Source: Oleispira sp.
GTDB taxonomy: Bacteria; Pseudomonadota; Gammaproteobacteria; Pseudomonadales; Oceanobacteraceae
Direction: 5' to 3'
DNA: 64,000 nucleotides
NCBI GenBank assembly: GCA_016765295.1
Contig: JAESQF010000134.1
Location: forward strand, 41,320-105,319
The position numbers and the translations under genes are program-made. Below, piece after piece: positions 29,723-40,389 of the stretch. The notes beneath the pieces are model-generated. The model was not told where the DNA came from, made no database searches, and saw only the letters and a list, made by a program, of their open reading frames with translations. Every line of letters begins with the position of its first letter. Position 1 is the stretch's first letter.

Positions 29723-32290
29723 ATGAATACAAAAATCATATATTCACTACTTACATCACTGGGTTGTATCGGTGCAAGTTCAAGCTTTGCTGCGATTACT
29801 ATTAATGAATTAGATGCCGACCAGTCGGGTACTGATTCGTCTGAGTTTATTGAACTCTACGATGGTGGACTCGGCGATACTTTATTAGCCGGATACAGCT
29901 TAGTTTTTTATAACGGCAGTAATGATCAAAGCTATCGCACAGTTGATTTAAATAACCTCACCACCAATGCAGCAGGCTATTTTGTTATTTGTGGTGATGA
30001 TAGTTTGGTTGATCATTGTGATTTAGATCTTGCAACCAATACCAACCTTATCCAAAACGGCGCCGATGCTATCGCCTTATATCAAGCGGAAGCTGCCGAC
30101 TTTCCTAATGGCACTCCGGTCACGAATCACAATCTTGTTTCTGCTCTTGTTTATGATACCAACGATAATGATGATGCGGGTTTGTCGATACTGCTTAACG
30201 CTGGCGCGGTACAAATAAACGAAAATGGTGGTGGTAATAAAGATTTTGAATCTATTCAGGCATGTGCGAAGTGGACAACGGCGTTACCAACTCCAGGCAT
30301 GGCTAACCAGTGTGAATCGGCTGAACCTATTACCGAGTTAGGGGCGTGTGGTGAAACAAGTCAGGGCTCATTTAATTACATCAGCTCGGTACAAGGAGAG
30401 GTTCGTGATATCAATGCTGATGCGAGCTTACTGCTGGGTCAGCAAGTTATTATCGAAGCCGTCGTAACCACTGATCTACAAGGCGGAACATTGGCCAATG
30501 GTGATGCGTCATCTCAATACAGTGGTTATTGGTTGCAAGAAGAAGCGGCTGATTACGATGACAACGCCAATACCTCGGAAGGTATTTTTGTTTATGATTT
30601 TTCTAATGAGGTCAGTATCGGCGATAAAGTTCGTTTATTGGCTCAGGTAGATGAGTTTAATCAAGTGACGCAGTTAAAGTCGGTACAAGAGATAATTGTC
30701 TGCTCGCAGAATAATGAATTGCCAACTGCGATTAACCTTTCTTTGCCAGTGAATGCCCTTACCAATTTTGAAGCAGTAGAAGGGATGTTAGTTAGTAATA
30801 ATCAGCACTTAGTCGTCAGCGATTTATACGGCACAGGTTATGGTTTAGGTAATTACGGACAGTTTGTGGTGTCCTCTAAATTGCATTTTCAGCCGACTGA
30901 AATTGCACTGCCAATGTCTACAGAAGCGCAGGCGATAGCAGATGAGTATTTAGTTGATGTATTGCTAATTGATGATGGCGTTTCCAAATCATATCCCAGT
31001 TTTATTCCCTTCCCTGATGACAGTGGTTTTTCTACGGAAAATCCAATGCGTATTGGTTATAGCGTACTTCAGGTTAGCGGAGTTATGAATGCTTATCGAA
31101 ATAACTATATACTTATTCCTTCTGTTATCACGATCGACCCAACGCATGCACGAACGCCTGCACCGGTGAAAGCTGACAGCGCTAACTTAATTATTGCAGG
31201 TATGAATGTACTGAACTACTTTAATGGCGATGGTCTAGGGGAAGGATTTCCGGCTGCCCGTGGAGCAAAAACCGCAGACGCTTTTGACCTGCAAAGTAAA
31301 AAAATCGTTGCTGCACTGCAAGCCATTGATGCCGATATTATTGGCTTAATGGAACTTGAGAATGATGGCTTTGCTAGCCATAGTGCGATTCAGACTTTAG
31401 TTGATGAGTTGAATAAAGTTCAGCTGGCAGAAGATGAATATCGTTTTGTAAATCCTTTCCCTGATGATGAAGAAATTTTGATGGGCAGCGATGCCATTAC
31501 TGTGGGCTTATTATATCGTCCGAATAAAGTCTCTCTAGTTGGTCAAACCGTTATTCTGGATAGTGCAAACTCGCCTCTTGATAATGAAGGCAAGCCACTG
31601 TTTGATGACAGTAAAAATCGCCCATCATTAATTCAAACATTTGATTACGACGGCCAAGAATTTACCGTGTCGGTAAACCATCTGAAATCTAAAGGTTCTG
31701 CTTGTGGAGAAGTTAACGAGGGTGAGGATGGTCAGGCTAACTGTAATATTATGCGTACCCGAGCCGCTCAAGGATTAAGCCAGTTTTTAGCGACAAATCC
31801 AACGGGAATTAAAACGGCAGACGTGATGATTCTGGGAGACTTGAATGCCTATAGTCAAGAAGACCCGATGCAGGTATTTTATGAGCACGGTTTTAGCAAT
31901 TTAAAATACACTGATAAAGCAACAGAAGCGCAGCCTTACTCCTATTCTTTTGCAGGATTCTTAGGCAGCCTAGATCATGCGCTGGCAAGTGATTCTTTAC
32001 TTGAGCATGTGGTGAGTGTGGATGCTTGGCATATCAATTCGGTCGAAGACAGTCTGATGGATTACCAAACAGAGGACAATGGTCAGCCTTATGACTCTGT
32101 TGATAATTATGCCGCGCCTGATGCATATCGCTCATCAGACCACGATCCTATTGTGATTGCTTTAGATATGCCGGGTGGCCACTGGGGATTCTGGGCTCTA
32201 GCGCTATTGGCTGCCTTAGCATTTAATAGAAAGTCGGTGAATAGAAAGGCGCCCCAACCTTCATCCCAGCACCTCGGTATTGGACGCTGA
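29723..32290 (+). CDS. ExeM/NucH-type extracellular nuclease with lamin-tail-like N-terminus and GlyGly-CTERM-like C-terminus
   Basis: ITINELDADQSGTDSSEFIELYDGG; endo/exonuclease/phosphatase motifs ADIIGLMELENDG, VNHLKSKGSACGE, ILGDLNAY, SLDHALAS, SSDHDPIVIAL; PGGHWGFWALALLAALAFNRK tail. Confidence 0.9.
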   Translation: MNTKIIYSLLTSLGCIGASSSFAAITINELDADQSGTDSSEFIELYDGGLGDTLLAGYSLVFYNGSNDQSYRTVDLNNLTTNAAGYFVICGDDSLVDHCDLDLATNTNLIQNGADAIALYQAEAADFPNGTPVTNHNLVSALVYDTNDNDDAGLSILLNAGAVQINENGGGNKDFESIQACAKWTTALPTPGMANQCESAEPITELGACGETSQGSFNYISSVQGEVRDINADASLLLGQQVIIEAVVTTDLQGGTLANGDASSQYSGYWLQEEAADYDDNANTSEGIFVYDFSNEVSIGDKVRLLAQVDEFNQVTQLKSVQEIIVCSQNNELPTAINLSLPVNALTNFEAVEGMLVSNNQHLVVSDLYGTGYGLGNYGQFVVSSKLHFQPTEIALPMSTEAQAIADEYLVDVLLIDDGVSKSYPSFIPFPDDSGFSTENPMRIGYSVLQVSGVMNAYRNNYILIPSVITIDPTHARTPAPVKADSANLIIAGMNVLNYFNGDGLGEGFPAARGAKTADAFDLQSKKIVAALQAIDADIIGLMELENDGFASHSAIQTLVDELNKVQLAEDEYRFVNPFPDDEEILMGSDAITVGLLYRPNKVSLVGQTVILDSANSPLDNEGKPLFDDSKNRPSLIQTFDYDGQEFTVSVNHLKSKGSACGEVNEGEDGQANCNIMRTRAAQGLSQFLATNPTGIKTADVMILGDLNAYSQEDPMQVFYEHGFSNLKYTDKATEAQPYSYSFAGFLGSLDHALASDSLLEHVVSVDAWHINSVEDSLMDYQTEDNGQPYDSVDNYAAPDAYRSSDHDPIVIALDMPGGHWGFWALALLAALAFNRKSVNRKAPQPSSQHLGIGR

Positions 32291-34087
32291 AGTCGGATCA
32301 TTACCTTCGTAAACCACTTGGTTACGGCCATGATCTTTGGCGACGTATAAAAAATCATCGGCTTGCTTCAACAAAGTAGCTTCACCTTCATAGTAGGGTG
32401 GAATACAAGATGCTAAGCCGATACTTATGGTGGCTGTGAGTGTTTCACCTTGCCATTCAAAGAGTATGTCTTGTATATGATTTCTGATGCGTTCTGCTAC
32501 CTGGTAGGCCCCTTCTTTTGGCGTATTGGGGAGTAAGACAGTAAATTCTTCACCACCATAGCGAGATACTGCATCACTAGGGCGTTTAACGATGTCCTCT
32601 ATCGCAGCAGCGACGACCTTTAAGATTTCATCACCTGCTTGATGACCGTGATTATCATTAAAGTGTTTAAAGTTATCAATATCGAGAATCAGTAGGGATA
32701 TCCATGATTTTTCGCGATAAGCGCGACGATATTCTGCAGGCAGTTTTTTATCAAAATAGTGACGATTTTTTACCTGTGTCAACGAATCAGTGATCGAGGC
32801 GGTCTGTAATTGACCGTTCATTATTTCGAGTTCTTCAGTGCGCTCTCGAACTTTATTATCGAGCTCTTGATTGGCTTTTAGCTGGACCTCTAGCATACGT
32901 TCTTGAGTTGCAATTCTCGCTTTGCGCTCACTATTAATTCTATCGGCTAAACCTAGGGCTAATAATAAAGCTTCTAATACCGCACCAATCTCAATGGCGT
33001 GTTCGGTAAATGCATTAACCGGTAAAAATCCAAATTTTTGACCGCTATATAATAAAAATCCGATTAATACCGTTGTCCAAGCAATAATAAACATCATTAC
33101 CTCGCGCCTGCGACTGCGAAACCATTCTTGCATAGTAGAGAACATCGCGATGGCAGCGGCGATAATTGCCAGTCCGGCGCCAACTCGAATCATAATTGCA
33201 TAGGGTAGAAAAAGGGATATAAACGATTGCAATAGCCCAGTCATACCTACAATAGTGACAATTCGATGCAAGTCTGGTCGTACCTCTTTAAGGCGGAGGA
33301 AACTCGATGTGAATAAGCCTGCAGTGCAGATGGTTGTGCCAATCAAAAAAACAACGGAGAGTTGATGGATTACGGGACTGTTAGGCCATAGTAAGCGATA
33401 GGCCCAGCCATGGATGCTGGCCATAAATAAGGTAAAAGAGCTGAGGTACAGTACATAATATAAATAGCTACGAACACGAACGATTAAAAAGATAACGGCG
33501 TTATAGAAAATCATACTGATTAGAATTGCGTAAAAAGCTGCGCTAGTCGCATTTTCAGTCGCCATAGTTTGCCAAAACGAACTTTCGCTCTGCAGGGATA
33601 AAGACAACTGCACTGAGCTGGAGGTCTGTATGTGCATATAAATTACGTATTCAGCATCTGTCGTTATGGTCAGTGGAAATACAAAAGAAGGTTGAGCAAG
33701 AGGTCTTTGCTCAAAAGGCAGAGAATCGCCGGTATGAAACTCTTGTATCAATATTGAGTCGGCGAATAAATAAAGATCGAGAGTATCGAGTAAGGGATAT
33801 TTACTGCGGAAAAGCCACGGGGTCTCGGATGCTTGAAGATTTTTTAGCGGCAGACGAAACCAATAATGATCGTTATCAAAACCTAGACTGAGGTTGTCAG
33901 CGGGAGCACTCTGCCAGTCTGATGGCGGCAGTTCTTGCGCTTCCGCTAAAGATAGCTCTTCTTCATGACTGAAATACTCTATCTGGTCAAAATGGCCCAG
34001 GTCCTGATCACTGTTTGATAGTTGTCCTGTAAAGGCCGCAAATGCTACTCCTAGTAAAATTATTAGAATCCAGATCTGTTTCAGCAT
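32261..34087 (-). CDS. 7TM-DISM diguanylate cyclase (GGDEF domain)
   Basis: DSLTQVKNRHYFD, DIDNFKHFNDNHGHQAGDEIL, RPSD I-site 5 aa before GGEEF. Confidence 0.93.
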   Translation of the reverse strand: MLKQIWILIILLGVAFAAFTGQLSNSDQDLGHFDQIEYFSHEEELSLAEAQELPPSDWQSAPADNLSLGFDNDHYWFRLPLKNLQASETPWLFRSKYPLLDTLDLYLFADSILIQEFHTGDSLPFEQRPLAQPSFVFPLTITTDAEYVIYMHIQTSSSVQLSLSLQSESSFWQTMATENATSAAFYAILISMIFYNAVIFLIVRVRSYLYYVLYLSSFTLFMASIHGWAYRLLWPNSPVIHQLSVVFLIGTTICTAGLFTSSFLRLKEVRPDLHRIVTIVGMTGLLQSFISLFLPYAIMIRVGAGLAIIAAAIAMFSTMQEWFRSRRREVMMFIIAWTTVLIGFLLYSGQKFGFLPVNAFTEHAIEIGAVLEALLLALGLADRINSERKARIATQERMLEVQLKANQELDNKVRERTEELEIMNGQLQTASITDSLTQVKNRHYFDKKLPAEYRRAYREKSWISLLILDIDNFKHFNDNHGHQAGDEILKVVAAAIEDIVKRPSDAVSRYGGEEFTVLLPNTPKEGAYQVAERIRNHIQDILFEWQGETLTATISIGLASCIPPYYEGEATLLKQADDFLYVAKDHGRNQVVYEGNDPTSASNTEVLG

Positions 34088-34238
34088 ATTTGAGCTATAT
34101 CATAATGGCAGAAGATTTTTAAAGTATAGTTGCATCGGCTGAGAACGCCTGTTCATCCACAGATAAAGCATTAATAATCAGTTGTGTACGTTATAATCAT
34201 CGGTATTCGATTGATTCAAAGAATAGGGAGTAGGTGGC

Positions 34239-35072
34239 ATGAGTTTTAGTGGTACTAATCGACACTGGTTTATTATTGGTGCTGAGTTCCCAGTAGGACT
34301 ATGTTTGGCAAGCTTAGCCAGTGAGTTAGCACTTCCTTACACGAGTCGTCGTTTGGATAGTCGCGAGCAGCTGTCTTTGCCCGTCGGTATGTCAGCTGTG
34401 CCATTGGCGATTATCGCAGTGTCTGGCGAAGACACTGAAAATGCCGGCCATATTGCGGAGTGGATTGATCTGCTAATAGAGCAAGACATCCCCTTGGTAC
34501 TTCTATCTTCGGCTAAGGTATTTGATTATAACGAAGTAGGTAGTCTCGAAAGTGACGAGGTGACAGGAGATCCGCTCTTAATTGCGCTAGAAAACCAAGC
34601 GCGTAAACAACTGCGTCATTTAATTTTACGGGTCAATCAGCCTTTCAGCTTGCTCACTGGGGATTATGCGGTAAACCTTCTCGCGGCCGCTCGCAGCCAA
34701 GATTGTTTAACCTTGGATAACTTAATTCGTATTGCGCCGACCCCTGTGGATGACATTGCTGATGTTATTCATGCGCTACTGCAGCAAATTAGTTGTGATG
34801 AAACCTTATGGGGAACTTATCATTATTGCAGTGTCGAAAGTACAACGGAATATGGCTTTGCTGAAGTACTATTAGCAGAAGCTCGCCAGTATGAAGATCT
34901 GGCTCATGTGAGCCTAGAAGAAAAGGCCGATGAAGATTGCCAACCTAGTGAAACCATCTTAGATAGTAAATTAATTAAGCATACTTTCGGTATTAAACCT
35001 AAGCCTTGGCGTCAAGCTTTAAGCCGTTTAATGCGCCGTTATTATCGTGCGGATGAGAAAACTGACTCTTAA
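34239..35072 (+). CDS. RmlD-like NAD(P)-binding sugar-nucleotide reductase-family protein
   Basis: PLVLLSSAKVFDYNEVG, RHLILRVNQPFSLLTG, IAPTPVDDIADVIHALL. Confidence 0.7.
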   Translation: MSFSGTNRHWFIIGAEFPVGLCLASLASELALPYTSRRLDSREQLSLPVGMSAVPLAIIAVSGEDTENAGHIAEWIDLLIEQDIPLVLLSSAKVFDYNEVGSLESDEVTGDPLLIALENQARKQLRHLILRVNQPFSLLTGDYAVNLLAAARSQDCLTLDNLIRIAPTPVDDIADVIHALLQQISCDETLWGTYHYCSVESTTEYGFAEVLLAEARQYEDLAHVSLEEKADEDCQPSETILDSKLIKHTFGIKPKPWRQALSRLMRRYYRADEKTDS

Positions 35073-35135
35073 GAAGAGGCTCCTAATTAAGCGTGCCTTC
35101 TAGGAATAAAAATTAAGTGATAGTGAGAGTGATCG

Positions 35136-36404
35136 ATGTCTTCTTGTGATTCCCCTGCCTTAGCCAAAGGCCTAGTCCCGTTAGCAGATGCATGTTCTGT
35201 GTTAGCCCAGCGTGCGCAACGTTATGGCACGTTAACTGAAACAGAGTTACTGCCAATTCATCAGGCATTAGGTCGTATACTGGCACAAACGATTAGCTCA
35301 AGCATCAATGTGCCCGGCTTTGATAACTCTGCGATGGATGGTTATGCCCTACGCCTAGGTGATTGCCAGCAACAATTAACCCATGCAAATAAAATTGAGT
35401 TTGAAGTCTCGCAGCGTATTACCGCCGGTGATTCGCCACAAATATTGCAACAAAATACCTGCGCCCGAATCTTTACCGGTGCTGCGGTGCCAGAAAATGC
35501 AGACCTAGTCGTGATGCAAGAGCAGTGTGAAATCGCGGCTGATGGCAAGATCATCTTTCCCGCAGAATTAGCAACGGCGAAAGCGCAACAGAATATTCGC
35601 CCTGCAGGGCAGGATATTGCTATTGGTCAAACGTTATTTCAGCCAGGTCGTATTTTACGTGCGGAAGATTTAGGGGTTATTGCTTCAATGGGGTTTAGCC
35701 ATATTGAAGTGCAGGAAAAATTAAAAGTAGCGGTGATTTCATCTGGTGACGAACTCGTTGAACCAGGTCAGCCGTTAAGCCCAGGTAAAATTTATAATAC
35801 CAATAGCTTTACACTTATTGGTTTATTGCAACGTATGGGAATGGAAGTCGTAGGCCCTTTCTTTGCCGCCGATACATTAGCCGATACCCAAGCGGTATTA
35901 ACCCAAGCCAGTGCACAAGCCGATGTGATTATTACCAGCGGTGGTGTCTCCGTTGGTGAAGAAGATCATATCAAAGCAGCGATCACCAGTGGTGGCGAAT
36001 TAGAAATGTGGCGCTTGGCGATTAAACCTGGCAAACCTTTTGCGCTAGGACAGTTTAATAAAACGCCAGTCATTGGCTTGCCAGGAAATCCTGCGGCAGT
36101 CGTGGTTACATTTTATCAACTCGCTCGCGATTTTTTATGGACCTTGCAAGGTGCCGATGCACAGCCTTTATTAGTGTTAAAAGGTAATGCAAATTTCACC
36201 ACGAAAAAATCCATTGGCCGTACTGAGTTTTTACGCGCTCGATTTAATCAAGGCGAGATTGAAGTTTTCAGTAACCAAAGCTCAGGGGTATTATCGTCTT
36301 CCAGCTGGAGTGATGGTTTTGCCTGTGTTCCGGCAGGTAAAATAATTAGTATTGGTGATGAGATAGAGTTTTATGCTTTAACGACCGCTCATGGTCACGG
36401 TTAG
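35136..36404 (+). CDS. moeA: Molybdopterin molybdenumtransferase MoeA
   Basis: [55 protein letters not shown]. Confidence 0.95.
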   Translation: MSSCDSPALAKGLVPLADACSVLAQRAQRYGTLTETELLPIHQALGRILAQTISSSINVPGFDNSAMDGYALRLGDCQQQLTHANKIEFEVSQRITAGDSPQILQQNTCARIFTGAAVPENADLVVMQEQCEIAADGKIIFPAELATAKAQQNIRPAGQDIAIGQTLFQPGRILRAEDLGVIASMGFSHIEVQEKLKVAVISSGDELVEPGQPLSPGKIYNTNSFTLIGLLQRMGMEVVGPFFAADTLADTQAVLTQASAQADVIITSGGVSVGEEDHIKAAITSGGELEMWRLAIKPGKPFALGQFNKTPVIGLPGNPAAVVVTFYQLARDFLWTLQGADAQPLLVLKGNANFTTKKSIGRTEFLRARFNQGEIEVFSNQSSGVLSSSSWSDGFACVPAGKIISIGDEIEFYALTTAHGHG

Positions 36405-37035
36405 CGGCATGTTAGAACATAAAATAGATAAGCTATTAAGCGGGTTAATTCTAGCCGGTGGTGAAGGCCGTCGTATGGACGGACGTGATAAAGGCTTAAT
36501 CTCTTTAGCGGATAAACCCTTAGTCGAATATGCCATTGAATGCTTGCAGCCGCTGGTGGATGATCTGAGTATTAGCTGTAATCGTAACCGCGAGCTGTAT
36601 GAAGGTTATCAGCTGGACTGTATCGCAGACGAGAAAACGGATAATGGTTTTCAGGGGCCGATGGCAGGCTTGGTCAGTGGTCTAAAGAACGCGAAGCATG
36701 AGTGGTTATTGGTAATGCCCTGCGATACTCCGTTAATGACGACCGCAGTGATGTCGCAATTAGTGAGCTGTATCAAGGTCAGTGGCCCGAGCCAAGAGAT
36801 GCAGGCGATTATATTTTCGCATCAAGGACTACAGCCATTACACGGTCTATATCACAGAAGTATGTTGCCGGTTTTTGAACAGTGTTTAGCGGAAAATAAA
36901 AATGCCTTGCAGCGTTTATTACGCTCGATGCCGAAAGTGAGTATGCATCAAGCGCTTGATAGTGGTTACAGCTTTAATAATGCGAATGATCCCGAAGAAC
37001 TCGCGACAATTGAAGCTTTGTTAGGCAATGCATAG
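36391..37035 (+). CDS. mobA: Molybdenum cofactor guanylyltransferase MobA
   Basis: [42 protein letters not shown]. Confidence 0.93.
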   Translation: MVTVSGMLEHKIDKLLSGLILAGGEGRRMDGRDKGLISLADKPLVEYAIECLQPLVDDLSISCNRNRELYEGYQLDCIADEKTDNGFQGPMAGLVSGLKNAKHEWLLVMPCDTPLMTTAVMSQLVSCIKVSGPSQEMQAIIFSHQGLQPLHGLYHRSMLPVFEQCLAENKNALQRLLRSMPKVSMHQALDSGYSFNNANDPEELATIEALLGNA

Positions 37036-37103
37036 GCTTAAAGCATAGAAGATTTTTGTAACTATTCAGATATCTAAAATTTAGATAGAAGAAGCCCCAT
37101 TAT

Positions 37104-37193
37104 TGGGTAATTGTGGAGCAAATATGCGAGGCATGGATGCCGAACCTAAGGCTACATGGACGTATTTACGCCGTTTTGTGGAATAATTACCCA
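37104..37193. repeat. About 90-bp intergenic element bounded by inverted repeats
   Basis: TGGGTAATT ... AATTACCCA arms; internal GGCATGGATGCC hairpin and GGACGTATTTACGCC. Confidence 0.55.
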
Positions 37194-37273
37194 GTCATGG
37201 ATCGGTTTTTAAAACCTGCTGAATAGTTATAAAATGCTTAATATTACTTGTAGGTTTTAAATTTAAAAATTAG

Positions 37274-37765
37274 TTGGAATTAAAAATGGATCTAACCCAT
37301 TTAGACGAAAAAGGCCAAGCACGTATGGTCGATGTCAGTGAAAAAGACGTGACAAAGCGTGAAGCAACCGCTCAAGCCATCGTCACTATGTTGCCTAATA
37401 CTCTGACTATGATTACCGAAGGTAAGCATAAGAAAGGTGATGTATTAGCGACGGCTCGTATTGCGGGTATTCAAGCGGCGAAAAAAACCTGGGAATTAAT
37501 TCCTATGTGTCATCCATTGATGATTGCCGGGGCTAAGGTCGATATTGAAGCCATTAGCGCAACGGAATTACGTATTGAAGTACGTTGTAAAGTGGCTGAT
37601 CGTACCGGTATCGAAATGGAAGCATTAACCGCGGCTTCGATTGCTGCGCTTACTATTTATGATATGTGTAAAGCGGTTGATAAAGGCATGACCATTGGCG
37701 AGATTAAGTTATTAAAGAAAACCGGTGGTAAAAGTGGCGACTGGCATGCAGATAGCTCTGAATAA
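37274..37765 (+). CDS. moaC: Cyclic pyranopterin monophosphate synthase MoaC
   Basis: [43 protein letters not shown]; start could also be 37286. Confidence 0.95.
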   Translation: MELKMDLTHLDEKGQARMVDVSEKDVTKREATAQAIVTMLPNTLTMITEGKHKKGDVLATARIAGIQAAKKTWELIPMCHPLMIAGAKVDIEAISATELRIEVRCKVADRTGIEMEALTAASIAALTIYDMCKAVDKGMTIGEIKLLKKTGGKSGDWHADSSE

Positions 37766-37792
37766 TCAATATTTCATTACGGAGATTTTAAA

Positions 37793-38035
37793 ATGATTAA
37801 GGTATTATTTTTTGCCCGCTTAAAAGATCAAGTTGGCCAAGCAGAGTTAACTCTAACAGATGATATGGCGGGAAAAACCTTGGCGGACCTGCAGCAATCT
37901 TTGATTGCTCAAGGGATGATAGCCTTGCAAGACGATAGTATTCGTATCGCACTCAACCAAAATTTCTCTACTGGCGATGCCATCGTGCAAGCCGGTGATG
38001 AAGTTGCTTTTATGCCTCCAGTGACGGGCGGTTGA
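37793..38035 (+). CDS. moaD: Molybdopterin synthase small subunit MoaD
   Basis: 80-aa ubiquitin-like protein ending VAFMPPVTGG (C-terminal GG). Confidence 0.93.
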   Translation: MIKVLFFARLKDQVGQAELTLTDDMAGKTLADLQQSLIAQGMIALQDDSIRIALNQNFSTGDAIVQAGDEVAFMPPVTGG

Positions 38036-38175
38036 TGCTGGGCTAGTCACTCAATTGGTATAGCGTATTGTTATTACAGGCTTCTAGAAATACCACTGAG
38101 GAATAAGCTAGATTGGAATAAAAAAACATTCTACTTCGCCTTGGTGTTCTTTTTGTACCTGACTATACTGAAGCT

Positions 38176-38937
38176 ATGAAATTTTTAATCGCCATCATTG
38201 GCCTTATTTTCTCCTCTACCGCCTTTTCTCAGCCGCCTATCAAGGTAACTGTGGGAATGTATCCTTTCGCGCCTTTCGTTGAGCAGGACGACTTTAATGG
38301 CACTTCTGGCATGACGATCGACTTGATTGCTGCATTAAATAGAAATCAAAAAAAGTATCACTTTGAAACCATCTTAATTCCCCCGAAACGTCGCTATCAG
38401 TCTTATAAGCGAGGGGACTACGATGTTATCTTTTATGAAAATTTGGCTTGGGGTTGGCAAGACTACCCCGTGGATATCTCTAATATCTATCAAAAAGGAG
38501 GGGAGGTGTATGTCGCTCTGAAACAATCCGGTCGAGGACAAGAGTACTTTGATAGTTTCGATAATAAACGCATGATGGGGATCTTAGGTTTTCATTATGG
38601 TTTTGCAAATTTTAATGCAGATGAAAAATTTCTTCATAATAAATTTAATATGACACTCTCTCACGATAATGATAAGAACTTAACTAAATTGTTGAAGCAG
38701 CGTGGTGACGTAGTGGTAGTAACAAAAGCGTACTTGCAGCGTTACTTAAAATATTACCCTGGGGTTAAAGAGTCTTTGTTGATCTCAGAAAAACTCGATC
38801 AAGAATATAATCATACCGTTCTATTACGACCTAATAGTGAAATTTCGATTAAAGAGATTAATGAAATGCTAGATGACCTGACTTCATCTGGAGAAATGAC
38901 GCGCCTTTTCGATAAATACGGTATTAGCCAGCATTAG
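38176..38937 (+). CDS. Periplasmic SBP_bac_3-like protein
   Basis: Signal peptide; VGMYPFAPFVEQDDFNGTSGMTIDLIAALNR; KRGDYDVIFYE. Confidence 0.8.
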   Translation: MKFLIAIIGLIFSSTAFSQPPIKVTVGMYPFAPFVEQDDFNGTSGMTIDLIAALNRNQKKYHFETILIPPKRRYQSYKRGDYDVIFYENLAWGWQDYPVDISNIYQKGGEVYVALKQSGRGQEYFDSFDNKRMMGILGFHYGFANFNADEKFLHNKFNMTLSHDNDKNLTKLLKQRGDVVVVTKAYLQRYLKYYPGVKESLLISEKLDQEYNHTVLLRPNSEISIKEINEMLDDLTSSGEMTRLFDKYGISQH

Positions 38938-38970
38938 ATGCTGACTTTATACCTGTCGGCACACTTCATA

Positions 38971-39537
38971 TTAGTGATGCATATCTTGGTGGCTCATCAT
39001 GCTTAAAGCTTCAATATCAATTTCATCAAACGTTAAAATCTTACCACCATTCTGTTGAATAAATATCTCGGCATCCGCTTGTTTTGAAAACGAAGCCAAT
39101 GCAGGTCCCATCGCACCATTTAATTTATGGCCGATGACAAATAGGGCCGTCTTAGCATTTATATATTGTGCATCTTCTTGACTATCCCAAGCAGCGGTCG
39201 CTACATCGTGCACAAAAATGTGTTCAATTCTGTGCTGGTGCTCTGGTTGTAAGGCATAAGCGAACATATCTCGGGTCGAACAAAAGCGCTTGGCAGGAAT
39301 GCCACCACGCTCAAAGACTTGTCCTTTAGGCCCAGGGAAACGGTTGATGTACATTCCGCACAGATCGCACTCTTCGCCATTTTGAATAATCACTGGCTCG
39401 GGTGCAACCGTGATTTCTTCTTCTGCCTTATTACACCCTGTCAGTAGTATTAATGATATTAGACTAACGAGGGCTACGGTTTTAGAAACGGTTGTTATTG
39501 CTTTAGTTATCATGCTACTCATCATTTCGCTTATCAT
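38971..39537 (-). CDS. nosL: Nitrous oxide reductase accessory lipoprotein NosL
   Basis: Lipobox LLTGC; EECDLCGMYINRFPGPKGQ; position at the end of the nos cluster. Confidence 0.93.
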   Translation of the reverse strand: MISEMMSSMITKAITTVSKTVALVSLISLILLTGCNKAEEEITVAPEPVIIQNGEECDLCGMYINRFPGPKGQVFERGGIPAKRFCSTRDMFAYALQPEHQHRIEHIFVHDVATAAWDSQEDAQYINAKTALFVIGHKLNGAMGPALASFSKQADAEIFIQQNGGKILTFDEIDIEALSMMSHQDMHH

Positions 39538-40364
39538 TCTGACAGCTCCTTCTTATTGAATATCCACCATGAACATAGCAGCGGTAATATCACCCATAGC
39601 ATCATTACTAGGAATAAATAGACAGTGCCATCAGCGCCGTGTTCGGCAATTTGTAATACACCAGAATAACTCTCTGCACCGATGATGGTATAGACAAGAA
39701 TACGGAATACGTCGGTAGGGTTGATCCATAATATAAAGGGCACAATTGTTGCGCTGATGTTGCCTTCGCTGGCAACTAAGATAGCCATAAGAACCAGATC
39801 AAAAACCAATACGAATAAAAACCAAACGATTAGGGCGAGGCCTGCCGCTTTCGACTTTTCAGTTACTGACAAACTTATAATATAAGCAATGGCAATGAAA
39901 ACCCAACCTAATAAACTGGCCAACACAATAAACTGAGAGAAGGCGGTGAGAACACTCACGACATCGACATCGCTGACGATGCAAATAATGATAGCGGGTA
40001 AACCAAAACCTAAAACAGAGGCTAGGGTGATGATGGCGGCTTGACCAACAAATTTACCGAGTAATAATTGAGCATTACTTAACGGGTAAGTCATTAGCAA
40101 TAACAACGTCCCTTGTTCCAACTCACCAACAAAGCAGTTATACGCCAGCATGAGTGCGATGAGTGGAATCAGCATAACGCATAAACTGGCAAGACTAACT
40201 AAGGTGGATTCTAAGGAAGAAAAACCTAATACCCCCGCGGTCGCCGAACCAAAATACGCTAAGCCTAATGACATCAAAATAAAGATGACAGTGATAGCTC
40301 CAGTCCAGCGGTTGCGAAGTCCATCTCTAAATTCTTTTTGCGCAACGATTAATATTTTATTCAT
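39534..40364 (-). CDS. nosY: ABC transporter permease NosY
   Basis: AQKEFRDGLRNRWTGAI, GELEQGTLLLLMTYPLSNAQLLLGKF; nos context. Confidence 0.93.
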   Translation of the reverse strand: MNKILIVAQKEFRDGLRNRWTGAITVIFILMSLGLAYFGSATAGVLGFSSLESTLVSLASLCVMLIPLIALMLAYNCFVGELEQGTLLLLMTYPLSNAQLLLGKFVGQAAIITLASVLGFGLPAIIICIVSDVDVVSVLTAFSQFIVLASLLGWVFIAIAYIISLSVTEKSKAAGLALIVWFLFVLVFDLVLMAILVASEGNISATIVPFILWINPTDVFRILVYTIIGAESYSGVLQIAEHGADGTVYLFLVMMLWVILPLLCSWWIFNKKELSE

Positions 40365-40389
40365 GTCTCATTTTTTCCTAAAGCGTCTA

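Noticed and set aside
37104-37193. Moco riboswitch ahead of moaC
   Set aside because: The sequence does not resemble the Moco RNA consensus as I know it; it looks more like a dispersed repeat.
37793-38175. moaE expected after moaD
   Set aside because: No ORF resembling MoaE follows; the next gene is a periplasmic binding-like protein. It probably lies elsewhere in the genome, so absence here is not significant.
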